A stretch of 64,000 nt of DNA from Verrucomicrobiales bacterium (GTDB taxonomy: Bacteria; Verrucomicrobiota; Verrucomicrobiia; Limisphaerales; J093), in assembly GCA_024233215.1 (NCBI GenBank), contig JACKPW010000001.1, positions 62,001 to 126,000 on the forward strand, given 5' to 3'. The notes beneath the pieces are model-generated. The model searched no databases. It saw nothing but the letters and a program-made list of their open reading frames with translations, and was not told the origin of the DNA. Positions 17,856 to 26,069 of this stretch are shown here, piece after piece (within the stretch, counting starts at the first letter, position 1; each line of letters opens with the position of its first letter). Made by a program: the position numbers and the translations under genes.

Positions 17856-20186
17856 TTACGGCGTGTCCCTGGGCGGTTGGGCTCGCATCCGCAGGGCGTC
17901 GATCGTCTTCACGGCTTCCAGCGCCTTCTGGTTGACGGGGTCCAGTCGGAGGACTTCCTGGAACTGTGTCAGGGCCTCGTTCAGTTTCGCCTGTTTCGCG
18001 AGGGCGATCCCGAGGTTGAGGTGGGAGAGGACATGCCCGGGCTTCAGCCGGACCGCTTCGGCGAAGAGGGCCTGAGCCTCCGGCAGCTTCTGTTCGACCG
18101 CCATTTCGACCCCCAGCAGGTAGTGAGCCTCCCAATCTGAGGGTTGCACGCGAATGGCTTCCCGCAGGCTGTCGAGGGCCTCGTCGCGCCGCTGCAGTCG
18201 GGCCAGGACATCCGCCTGCAGAACCAGGGGGCGCGCCTCGTTCGGTCGCTGTTCCCGCGCGGTGTGACATTCCTCGAGGGCGTCGTCCAGGCGGCTGGCG
18301 GTGATGTCCAGGGAGGCGAGTTCCAGATGAGCCTCCGCGAGGTCGGGGCGAAGGCTGAGCGACTTCTCCAAGGACCTGCGTGATTCCTCCGCCTGACCGA
18401 GGCGGCGGAGCAACCGACCCCGGTGGTACCACCCGCTGAAATGGTGAGGCAGCAGTTTCTCGACCTGTTCCCAATCCGCGGCGGCGCCGGCGAGGTCGCC
18501 GGTCAGTTCCCGAAACTCCGCCTGGTTCTCGTACAGGCGATGGTCCCCGGGGTTCTGCTGGATGGCGGTCTCGTAGACCGATGCGGCTTCCAGTTCGGAG
18601 ATGGGGTCCATGCGTTCGCGGAGGTGGTTGAGTTCGCTCCAGAGCCGTTGCACGCGTTCGGCGGCGTGAAGCTGATTGGTGTAGGGAGCATCCAGCAGGC
18701 GCGCCACCATGCCTTCAATGACCTCCGAGCGGTTCCAGTCGGTGAGACCGAGGCGCTGTTCGCAGGTCGCCTGCGAGGCCCAGTCGGCGGCGGCTTCGTT
18801 GGTCCGGGTGATGGTGGTGGGAAGCAGCGGCGGCAGTCGTTCAGCCACTGTCCGGGCCAGTCGATAGTTGCCGTTGAACGTCAGGTGCACGTGCTCATAG
18901 AAGGTCTCCCGCCCCGGAACGCCGGCTTTGGTCCCTTGCGCAAGCGCGGGGGCCGGGTCCAGTGCGGTCACACCGTGCGGTGCGCGGTCCTCCGCCATCG
19001 CGCGCGCGACCGCATTCAACCCGCTGTCCGCCCGAAACGGCAGGGCATCGAGGTCGCGGGCCTGGGCAAAGAGCCCCGCCGCAGTGGGCGCATCGCCGGC
19101 TGTCAGTTGGGCTTCCGCGAGTTGGAAGCAGGCTTCCGCGTGTTCCGGATTCTCTTTCATGGCGACATTGAGCACTGGCACGACGCCCTGCCGGATTCCG
19201 GTGTCCAACAGGGCCTCGGCCGAGGCGTAGAGCTTCGCCCATTCCTCCCGATCGCTGGCCGACATCCCCGGGCTGTCCGACGAGGCGAACGGCGGGCAAT
19301 CCCGGAGGTTCACCGCCATGTCCACGAACAGGACCTTGGCGCCTGAACGGGTGCCCTCATCGAGGATTGCGGCGACATTGCGGGCGAAATTCCTCTGAAC
19401 CGCTGTCCGGCGCGGGTCTGAGGGGGCCAGTTCATGCCCGATGAACATGCGCAATCCGGTCCAGTCCGATGCCCCGGTGTCCCCCCGGCCGCGGAGGTTG
19501 CCGACGATTTCCGCCAGGAGTTGGCCCACGCGGGTGCGTTGGAGGGTGAGTTGGGCCCGGACCAGGGGCAGCGGTGGGGCGGCGGCGCCGAAGACGGTCC
19601 CGGCGCCGAACGGACCGTAGTACTCGTTGTTGCCGGCGTAGAGAATCCAGAGGTCGCCCTCCAGCGTGGCGCATTCGCGGGCGATTTCCCGGATGACATG
19701 CGAACTGATGGCGGTCATGGCGACGTTGACCACCTCGAAACGGGTTGCGGGATAGCGCTCGCGGAGGAGCACCTCGAGATAACGGCTGAACCCGTAGGCG
19801 GGCCGTGGATCGCCGAGCGCGGCGGATTCACCGAACACGAAGATGCGAAAGGTGCCCGGTTCCTTGAGCACCGGGAGCACCACCGGGGCCGGGGCGCGGG
19901 CGACGTTTCGGGGGAAAAAGCGCCAGCCGAACTTGTCGTTCTCCACGAGCATCCGACGCCCATCGATTTCCAACGGCTTGAAGAAACTGGTCCGGTAACC
20001 GTAGCCCGCCACGCGCAGCCCGGCCTCGGACAGCAGCAGCAGGCAGAGTGGCACCCCCACCAGCGCCGCCACGCGGAACCAGAACCGCCGACGCGCTGTC
20101 AGGTTGGGGACCGGATGCGCGACGGATTCCGCCGGCTCGACTCTCGCGGGCTTTCGGTCCCGGGCATGCTTCTTCTTGCGCTTCAC
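17856..20186 (-). CDS. Membrane-anchored SGNH-like hydrolase with TPR repeats
   Basis: The best start is the GTG at 20186 (VKRKKKHARDRK), giving 776 residues; no ATG precedes the conserved region. A lysine-rich N-terminus leads to one membrane helix (residues 37-57, VAALVGVPLCLLLLSEAG). Residues 80-480 resemble an SGNH/GDSL-type fold: FVFGESAALGDP (Ser121), then LYAGNNEYYGP, and a late EHVHLTFNGNY that could provide the catalytic His. The C-terminal 250 residues are tetratricopeptide repeats (YHRGRLLRRLGQAEESRRSL, LNLGIALAKQAKLNEALTQF). It is divergent from a CRTAC1-type protein 301 bases away, a pairing I regard as typical of this phylum. The substrate is unknown; an O-acyl ester is the family expectation. 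Confidence 0.82.
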   Translation of the reverse strand: MKRKKKHARDRKPARVEPAESVAHPVPNLTARRRFWFRVAALVGVPLCLLLLSEAGLRVAGYGYRTSFFKPLEIDGRRMLVENDKFGWRFFPRNVARAPAPVVLPVLKEPGTFRIFVFGESAALGDPRPAYGFSRYLEVLLRERYPATRFEVVNVAMTAISSHVIREIARECATLEGDLWILYAGNNEYYGPFGAGTVFGAAAPPLPLVRAQLTLQRTRVGQLLAEIVGNLRGRGDTGASDWTGLRMFIGHELAPSDPRRTAVQRNFARNVAAILDEGTRSGAKVLFVDMAVNLRDCPPFASSDSPGMSASDREEWAKLYASAEALLDTGIRQGVVPVLNVAMKENPEHAEACFQLAEAQLTAGDAPTAAGLFAQARDLDALPFRADSGLNAVARAMAEDRAPHGVTALDPAPALAQGTKAGVPGRETFYEHVHLTFNGNYRLARTVAERLPPLLPTTITRTNEAAADWASQATCEQRLGLTDWNRSEVIEGMVARLLDAPYTNQLHAAERVQRLWSELNHLRERMDPISELEAASVYETAIQQNPGDHRLYENQAEFRELTGDLAGAAADWEQVEKLLPHHFSGWYHRGRLLRRLGQAEESRRSLEKSLSLRPDLAEAHLELASLDITASRLDDALEECHTAREQRPNEARPLVLQADVLARLQRRDEALDSLREAIRVQPSDWEAHYLLGVEMAVEQKLPEAQALFAEAVRLKPGHVLSHLNLGIALAKQAKLNEALTQFQEVLRLDPVNQKALEAVKTIDALRMRAQPPRDTP

Positions 20187-20487
20187 CGCGACGAGGTTAG
20201 CAAACCGGTCCCCCGCGGGAAGTTGGAATCTGGGGCGTGCGGGGTGGTGGTGGTGCGTCTCCGCCTGCCCACCGGCGAACACCGCCGTCCGGCGAGCAAC
20301 TCCGTGTTGCAGGTGCAACACGAAGTTGCTCAGAACGCTCTGATGGGGGCCGCATCGAGGCGGTCCACCGGGAGGGTACCCGGGCATCGGCAGTGCCAAC
20401 AGATTCCATTCTGCCCTTTCCCGGATCGTTGGGAGGAAGACCTTGCACGGGTGGGGGAGCGTTTTCCATGATCCGCGCCGACGATCC
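20187..20487. other. Divergent intergenic region with 38-nt hairpin
   Basis: This 301-base gap between the SGNH-TPR gene and the CRTAC1-like gene should hold both promoters. Its only recognisable element is the palindrome at 20294-20331, listed separately. Confidence 0.5.
20294..20331. repeat. 38-nt hairpin containing TTGC-AGGT-GCAA
   Basis: GAGCAACT-C-CGTGTTGC, loop AGGT, GCAACACG-A-AGTTGCTC form 16 bp of stem interrupted by one C/A mismatch. The inner 21 bases are identical to 15879-15899. The position between two divergent genes fits either an intergenic repeat or an operator-like palindrome. Confidence 0.65.
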
Positions 20488-23400
20488 ATGAGGCGGCCCT
20501 TCATCATCGCCGGCGTGCTTATCGCCACGGGGATTCCCGTGGTGGCCGGTGGCGTGTCCGGGGGCCTCCAATGGGAGTCCTGTGCCGGAGGCCGTTGCCT
20601 GGCAGTGGAACCGGTGGGTGCCGGGAGACCGGGATTCACCAGTCTGGCGCCAACGGCGACCGGAGTGAACTTTGTGAACCTCCTGCCCGAGACGCGGCAT
20701 CTGACCAACCAGATGTTGCTGAACGGCGCCGGGGTCACGTTGGCTGACGTGGATGGGGACGGTCGGACCGATGTCTACCTGGGCTGCTCGACCGGGGCGA
20801 ACGGTCTCTACCGCAACCTCGGCAACTGGCGGTTTGAGGACATCACCGCGGCGTCGGGAACGGGCCTCGCGGAATTCACCACCACCGGGGTGGCGGCGGC
20901 GGACCTGGACGGGGACTCGGACGTGGACCTGGTGGTGAACACGTTCGGCGACGGGACGCACCTGCTCCTGAACGATGGTCACGGGGTGTTCACCCGCTCC
21001 GCGCAGGTGTTGAACCCGGGGCGGGCGGGAATGACCGTTGCCCTCGCTGACACGGATGGGGACGGCCTGCTGGATCTCTACGCCTGCAACTACCGGTTGT
21101 CGGCGCTCATGGACAATCCCAACGCCCGCGCCACGTTCAAGCAGGTGGGGAACAAGATGGTGATCGACGCCATCGACGGCGTGTCGCTGACGTCGCCGGG
21201 GATGACCAATCGTTACACACTGGATGCCGAGGGGCGGCTGACCGAGAACGGGGAGGCGGACGGATTCTACCGGAACACGGGTGGCGGGGTTTTCGAGGCA
21301 GTCCCATTCGACGGAGGCCGGTTCCTGGATGAGGCGGGGAAGGCACTCGAAGCGAGTCCGTTTGAGTGGGGGTTGACCGCTACCTTTCGCGACGTGAACC
21401 GGGACGGTCGGCCGGATCTTTACGTCTGCAACGATTTTCAGACCCCTGATCGGCTTTGGCTGAATCAGGGTGGGGGGCGTTTCCAACTGATCCCCAGGCT
21501 TGCCATCCGCAAGAATGCGCTTTTTTCCATGGCGGCGGATTTCGCCGACTTCAATCGGGACGGATACCTGGATTTCTTCACGCTGGACATGATGAGCCGC
21601 GAGCATGCGCAGCGCATGCGGTATGTGGACGATCCGAATCCCACCCCCGCAATCCCGGGCGTGTATGCGGACCGGCCGCAGTACGGTCGGGACGTCCTGT
21701 TCCTGAACCGGGGCGACGACACCTTTGCGGAGATCGCGCACCTGGCGGGCCTGGAGGCGGTCGAGTGGGCGTGGTCCTGCATCTTCCTGGACGTGGACCT
21801 CGACGGCTGGGAGGACCTGCTGGTGGCGAACGGCATGGAACGGGCGGCCCGGGACAAAGACGTGGCGGAATACCTGAAGCGGCTCCGGACCACGCGGCGG
21901 CTTTCCGACGCCGACATCTTCCGGGCTCGTCGCGCGTTTCCCCGGCTGGCCACCGCCAACCTGGCGTTTCGCAACCGGGGCGATCTGACGTTCGCCGAGG
22001 CCGGGGCCCAATGGGGTTTCGACGGCGCCGGGGTTTCGCAGTCGATGGCCCTTGGCGACCTGGACAACGACGGCGATCTCGATGTGGTCATCAACAATCT
22101 GAATGCGCCGCCTTTCCTGCTGCGGAATGACACACCGGCGGCGCGGGTCGGGGTGCGCCTGAAGGGGGTGCCGCCAAACACCCGCGGGATTGGCGGCCGG
22201 ATATGGGTGCGGGCGCCGGGGCTGCCGGAGCAGAGCCAGGAGATCATTGCCGGCGGACGTTATCTGGGCGGCGACGACGCTATTCGGGCGTTTGCCGCGG
22301 GCGCGGCCACCAACCGTCTCGAGATCGAGGTGCTCTGGCCGGGAGGTGCGCGGTCCGTTCTGTCGGATGCGGTCGCGAACCGCATCTATGAATTCGACGA
22401 AGCGCTGGCGTCGACGGCGCCCGCGGTGGCGGTGGAGATGGTGTCCGCCCCCTGGTTTGGGGATGTCTCGGACCGGCTGAACCACCGGCATCACGAAGAG
22501 GATTTCAACGACTTCGAGCGTCAGCCGTTGCTGCCGATCAAGCTCAGCCAGCTCGGGCCGGGCGTGACATGGTTCGACGTGAACCACGATGGCTGGGAGG
22601 ACTTGCTGATTCCGTCGGGCAAAGGCGGGCGGCTGGGGATTCTGACCAACAACACGCAGGGCGGCTTTTCGCCGGCGGAGTTTTCGGGCGCGGGCGGCGT
22701 GACGGCGCGCGATCAGACCACCGTGCTGGGGGTGCCGGGTGCCGGGGGGGAAGGCGCACTGCTCATCGGGGAATCGAACTACGAGGAGGGTGGGGTTGAC
22801 GGGGCGGCGGTGCGGACGGCGTCGCCGTGGTCGACGGCGCCAAAGGACTGGCTGCCATCCACCCCCTCCAGTCCGGGGCCACTCGCGATGGCGGATGTGG
22901 ATGGGGACGGGGATGTGGACCTCTTTGTTGGTGGGCGCGTGATACCCGGGCATTATCCGGAACCGGCGACTTCGCGGCTGTTTCGAAACCACCGGTCCCA
23001 AGCCCAGTTCACCCCGGACACCGCGAACGAGGCACTGTTCAGGGAGGTTGGGATGGTCAGCGGGGCCGCCTTCACCGACCTGACGGGGGATGGGTTTCCG
23101 GAACTTGTGCTGGCGTGCGACTGGGGGGCGATTCGGGTGTTTCGCAACGAGGGCGGACGCTTCACCGACTGGGAGGTGCCGCTGCAGTGGGCCGGGGAAG
23201 GCGCCGGATCCGCGATGGTGTTGAGCGGGTTGACCGGATGGTGGAACAGCGTGGCGGCGGGTGATTTCGATGGCGACGGCCGGATGGATCTGGTGGCCGG
23301 CAACTGGGGGCGCAACACGACGCGGCAGGGTTATCTGGCCCACCCGCTGCGATTGTATTACGGCGATCTTGGCGGCATTGGCACCGTGGACCTGGTGGAG

Positions 23401-24246
23401 GCGCACTATGACCTGAGCCTGGGGAAATGGGTGCCGGAACGGCAACTCGACGTACTTGCCGCGTCGTTGCCGTTTCTGCGCGGCAGCTTCCCCACTCATC
23501 GATCCTTCAGCACCGCCTCCATCGACGAGGTGCTCGCCGGCGCCGCGAACCCGCCTCGGATGGCTCAAGCGACGTGGCTGCAGCACATCGTCCTGCTGAA
23601 TCGCGACGATCATTTCGCCGTCGCGGCGTTGCCGGTCGAGGCGCAGTTTGCACCGGTCTTCGGTCTGGCGGTCGGTGACTTTGACGGGGACGCGCGGCAG
23701 GACCTTTTCCTGGCGCAGAACTTTTTCGAGACGGAACCGACCACACCCCGGTTGGACGCGGGCCGGGGATTGCTCCTGCGCGGCAATGGCGATGGCACGT
23801 TTGCCCCGGTGTCGGGACCGGAATCGGGGATCGAAATCTACGGGGAGCAACGCGGGGCGGCGACGGCGGATTTCGATCGCGACGGGCGGCTGGATCTGGC
23901 GGTGGCCCAAAACGGCGCGGAAACGAGGTTGTTCCACAATCTGGGTGCCCGTCCGGGGTTACGGGTCCGGCTCGACGCCGGCCCGGGCAATCCCACCGGG
24001 CTGGGGACGGTTCTGCGGGGGGTGAGCGGGAAGGACGGGGTTGGCCCGGCGGTGGAAGTGCACGGTGGAGGCGGGTATTGGTCGCAGGACAGCAGTGTGC
24101 CGGTCGTGACCTCTGCGGAACCGCTCACGGTGCTGCGGATCCGCTGGCCGGGAGGCGCGGAAAGCCGGGTGAACGTCCCGGCGGGCGCGAAGGAAATCGA
24201 TGTGGCTTTCGATGGGACGGTGCGCTCGGCCACGGGGGTGCGCTGA
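20488..24246 (+). CDS. CRTAC1-family secreted protein: FG-GAP/VCBS repeats and ASPIC-UnbV domains
   Basis: The ATG at 20488 gives 1252 residues with a signal peptide (FIIAGVLIATGIPVVAGG). Repeated calcium-loop motifs such as LADVDGDGRTDVYLG, AADLDGDSDVDLVV and DVNRDGRPDLYV mark FG-GAP/VCBS propeller blades. Two ASPIC-UnbV regions follow blade sets: one near residue 560 (GIGGRIWVRAPG ... LEIEVLWPGGARSVL) and one at the C-terminus (LRIRWPGGAESRVNVPAG). The double arrangement suggests an internal duplication of the whole propeller-ASPIC unit. These are surface or extracellular calcium-binding proteins of unknown ligand. The divergent SGNH-TPR gene is the likely functional partner. Confidence 0.92.
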   Translation: MRRPFIIAGVLIATGIPVVAGGVSGGLQWESCAGGRCLAVEPVGAGRPGFTSLAPTATGVNFVNLLPETRHLTNQMLLNGAGVTLADVDGDGRTDVYLGCSTGANGLYRNLGNWRFEDITAASGTGLAEFTTTGVAAADLDGDSDVDLVVNTFGDGTHLLLNDGHGVFTRSAQVLNPGRAGMTVALADTDGDGLLDLYACNYRLSALMDNPNARATFKQVGNKMVIDAIDGVSLTSPGMTNRYTLDAEGRLTENGEADGFYRNTGGGVFEAVPFDGGRFLDEAGKALEASPFEWGLTATFRDVNRDGRPDLYVCNDFQTPDRLWLNQGGGRFQLIPRLAIRKNALFSMAADFADFNRDGYLDFFTLDMMSREHAQRMRYVDDPNPTPAIPGVYADRPQYGRDVLFLNRGDDTFAEIAHLAGLEAVEWAWSCIFLDVDLDGWEDLLVANGMERAARDKDVAEYLKRLRTTRRLSDADIFRARRAFPRLATANLAFRNRGDLTFAEAGAQWGFDGAGVSQSMALGDLDNDGDLDVVINNLNAPPFLLRNDTPAARVGVRLKGVPPNTRGIGGRIWVRAPGLPEQSQEIIAGGRYLGGDDAIRAFAAGAATNRLEIEVLWPGGARSVLSDAVANRIYEFDEALASTAPAVAVEMVSAPWFGDVSDRLNHRHHEEDFNDFERQPLLPIKLSQLGPGVTWFDVNHDGWEDLLIPSGKGGRLGILTNNTQGGFSPAEFSGAGGVTARDQTTVLGVPGAGGEGALLIGESNYEEGGVDGAAVRTASPWSTAPKDWLPSTPSSPGPLAMADVDGDGDVDLFVGGRVIPGHYPEPATSRLFRNHRSQAQFTPDTANEALFREVGMVSGAAFTDLTGDGFPELVLACDWGAIRVFRNEGGRFTDWEVPLQWAGEGAGSAMVLSGLTGWWNSVAAGDFDGDGRMDLVAGNWGRNTTRQGYLAHPLRLYYGDLGGIGTVDLVEAHYDLSLGKWVPERQLDVLAASLPFLRGSFPTHRSFSTASIDEVLAGAANPPRMAQATWLQHIVLLNRDDHFAVAALPVEAQFAPVFGLAVGDFDGDARQDLFLAQNFFETEPTTPRLDAGRGLLLRGNGDGTFAPVSGPESGIEIYGEQRGAATADFDRDGRLDLAVAQNGAETRLFHNLGARPGLRVRLDAGPGNPTGLGTVLRGVSGKDGVGPAVEVHGGGGYWSQDSSVPVVTSAEPLTVLRIRWPGGAESRVNVPAGAKEIDVAFDGTVRSATGVR

Positions 24247-24313
24247 GATTCGGGATGCGACCGGAGCTTCTGGTGATGGGTGGGGGTTGTTTGCGGTAGA
24301 GTGGGGGGAGAGT

Positions 24314-24350
24314 GCGCCGACTGTATGTCGGCGGCTACGGGGCTACGGGG
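24314..24350. repeat. REP-like palindrome
   Basis: GCCGAC-TGTAT-GTCGGC (24316-24332... read within GCGCCGACTGTATGTCGGCG), followed by GGCTACGG and a second GGCTACGG directly after. Same family as 9039 and 36585. It lies between the CRTAC1-like gene and purH. Confidence 0.65.
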
Positions 24351-24403
24351 GGCTGATTTGCCGGTTGACCTCCCGCTGGGCGGCGGCGAATCCTCGGGGC
24401 CTC

Positions 24404-25966
24404 ATGGCGACAATCCAACGCGCACTCCTCTCCGTTTACGACAAGACCGGTCTGGTTCCCCTCGCACAGGCACTGGCGGCCAAGGGCGTCGAGTTGATCT
24501 CCACCGGCGGTACCGCCCGGGCGCTGCGCGAAGCCGGCCTGGGAGTGATCGAGTTGGGTGACTTCACCGGTTTTCCCGAGATGCTCGACGGCCGCGTCAA
24601 GACGCTGCACCCGCGGGTCCACGGGGGGTTGCTCTACATCCGGGGAAATGCCGAGCATGAACAGGCGGTTGCGGCCCATTCCTTGAAGCCGATTGACCTT
24701 GTAGTGGTGAACCTCTACCCGTTCGAGGCCACCGTGGCGCGGCCCGGGGTCACGCTGGACGAGGCGATTGAGAACATCGACATCGGCGGACCGTCAATGC
24801 TCCGGAGCGCGGCGAAAAACCACGCCTTCGTGACCGTGGTGACCGATCCCGCCGACTACGCGGAAGTGGCCCGCCAGATCGGCGAATCGGGCGGGACGAC
24901 GTTGGACACGCGACGGCGGCTGGCAGCGAAGGTCTATGCGCGGACCGCGGCCTACGACGGCCTCATTGCGACGCATCTGCCGAGGCTCTTCCAGGTGGAG
25001 GCGGGGGAGGAACCGGCGAAGACTCCGGCCCGTCTGCACCTTGCGGAAGCGAAGGTGCAGGAGCTGCGTTACGGCGAGAACCCGCACCAGGCGGCCGCCC
25101 TTTACGGCGCCTTTCCCGAGTATTTCCAGCAACTGCATGGCAAGGCGCTGTCGTACAACAACATTCTCGACCTGACGGCGGCGGCGCAGTTGATTGCCGA
25201 ATTCGCTGGGGAATCCCCGACACTGGCGATTCTCAAGCACATGAACCCGTGCGGGGTCGGGCAGGGGAGCAATTTGCGGGAGGCGTGGGAAAAGGCGTTT
25301 GCCACCGACCGACAGGCTCCCTTCGGCGGGATCATCGCGGTGAACGAACCGCTGGACGGCGACTGTGCGGCGGCGATCTCGGAAATCTTCAGTGAAGTGA
25401 TTGTGGCGCCGGACTTCAGCAAGGCGGCGCTGGCCACGCTCCAGAAGAAGAAGAACCTGCGCCTGGTGAAGGTGTTGAAGGACCCCGCGACCGCCACGCC
25501 CGTGGACGTGCGCAGCGTGGGGGCAGGGTCCTATCTGGTACAGGAGCACGACGGGAAGAGCGTGACCGCCGACGAGTTGAAGCTGGTGACCGGCCGGCCG
25601 CCAACTGAGGCGGAACTGCAGGCCATGCTGTTTGGGTGGCGCATCGTGAAGCACGTGAAGAGCAATGCGATCGTCTATGTGGCGGCGGATCGGACCCTGG
25701 GGATCGGTGCGGGACAAATGAGCCGGGTGGATGCGAGCCGGATCGCCGTGTGGAAGGCCGGTGAAGCGGGACTGTCGCTGAAGGGCAGCGTGGTTTGCAG
25801 CGACGCGTTCTTTCCGTTTGCCGACGGGTTGATCGCGGCGGCGGAAGCGGGGGCGACCGCGGCGATTCAACCGGGCGGATCGGTGCGGGACGAGGAGGTG
25901 ATTGCCGCGGCGAACGAGCGCGGGGTGGCCATGGCCTTCACGGGGTGTCGGCATTTCCGGCACTGA
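24404..25966 (+). CDS. purH: Bifunctional AICAR formyltransferase / IMP cyclohydrolase
   Basis: PurH catalyses the last two steps of de novo IMP synthesis: formylation of AICAR with 10-formyl-THF, then cyclisation. The ATG at 24404 (MATIQRALLSVYDKTGLVPL) matches the normal family start and gives 520 residues, close to the usual 510-530. The N-terminal MGS-like cyclohydrolase domain has ISTGGTARALREAG and GRVKTLHPRVHGGLL; the formyltransferase domain has LRYGENPHQAAALYG, LKHMNPCGVG, DRQAPFGGIIAVN and the C-terminal SDAFFPFADG. No other purine gene is nearby. A palindromic repeat lies just upstream. Confidence 0.97.
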   Translation: MATIQRALLSVYDKTGLVPLAQALAAKGVELISTGGTARALREAGLGVIELGDFTGFPEMLDGRVKTLHPRVHGGLLYIRGNAEHEQAVAAHSLKPIDLVVVNLYPFEATVARPGVTLDEAIENIDIGGPSMLRSAAKNHAFVTVVTDPADYAEVARQIGESGGTTLDTRRRLAAKVYARTAAYDGLIATHLPRLFQVEAGEEPAKTPARLHLAEAKVQELRYGENPHQAAALYGAFPEYFQQLHGKALSYNNILDLTAAAQLIAEFAGESPTLAILKHMNPCGVGQGSNLREAWEKAFATDRQAPFGGIIAVNEPLDGDCAAAISEIFSEVIVAPDFSKAALATLQKKKNLRLVKVLKDPATATPVDVRSVGAGSYLVQEHDGKSVTADELKLVTGRPPTEAELQAMLFGWRIVKHVKSNAIVYVAADRTLGIGAGQMSRVDASRIAVWKAGEAGLSLKGSVVCSDAFFPFADGLIAAAEAGATAAIQPGGSVRDEEVIAAANERGVAMAFTGCRHFRH

Positions 25967-26069
25967 CCGCAATCGGGCAACGGTGGGAACCGGCGCGACA
26001 GCCGGTCCCGCCCCCTGGTCGGGACCGGGCTCCTCGCAAGTTGGTTGGAGCGGTGTCACGGTTGGCGGG

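Noticed and set aside
20197..23937. Very long open frame on the minus strand opposite the CRTAC1-like gene
   Set aside because: It is a codon-bias shadow of the high-GC plus-strand gene. The plus frame has a signal peptide, FG-GAP motifs and ASPIC-UnbV domains; the minus frame shows only Arg/Pro/His-rich sequence.
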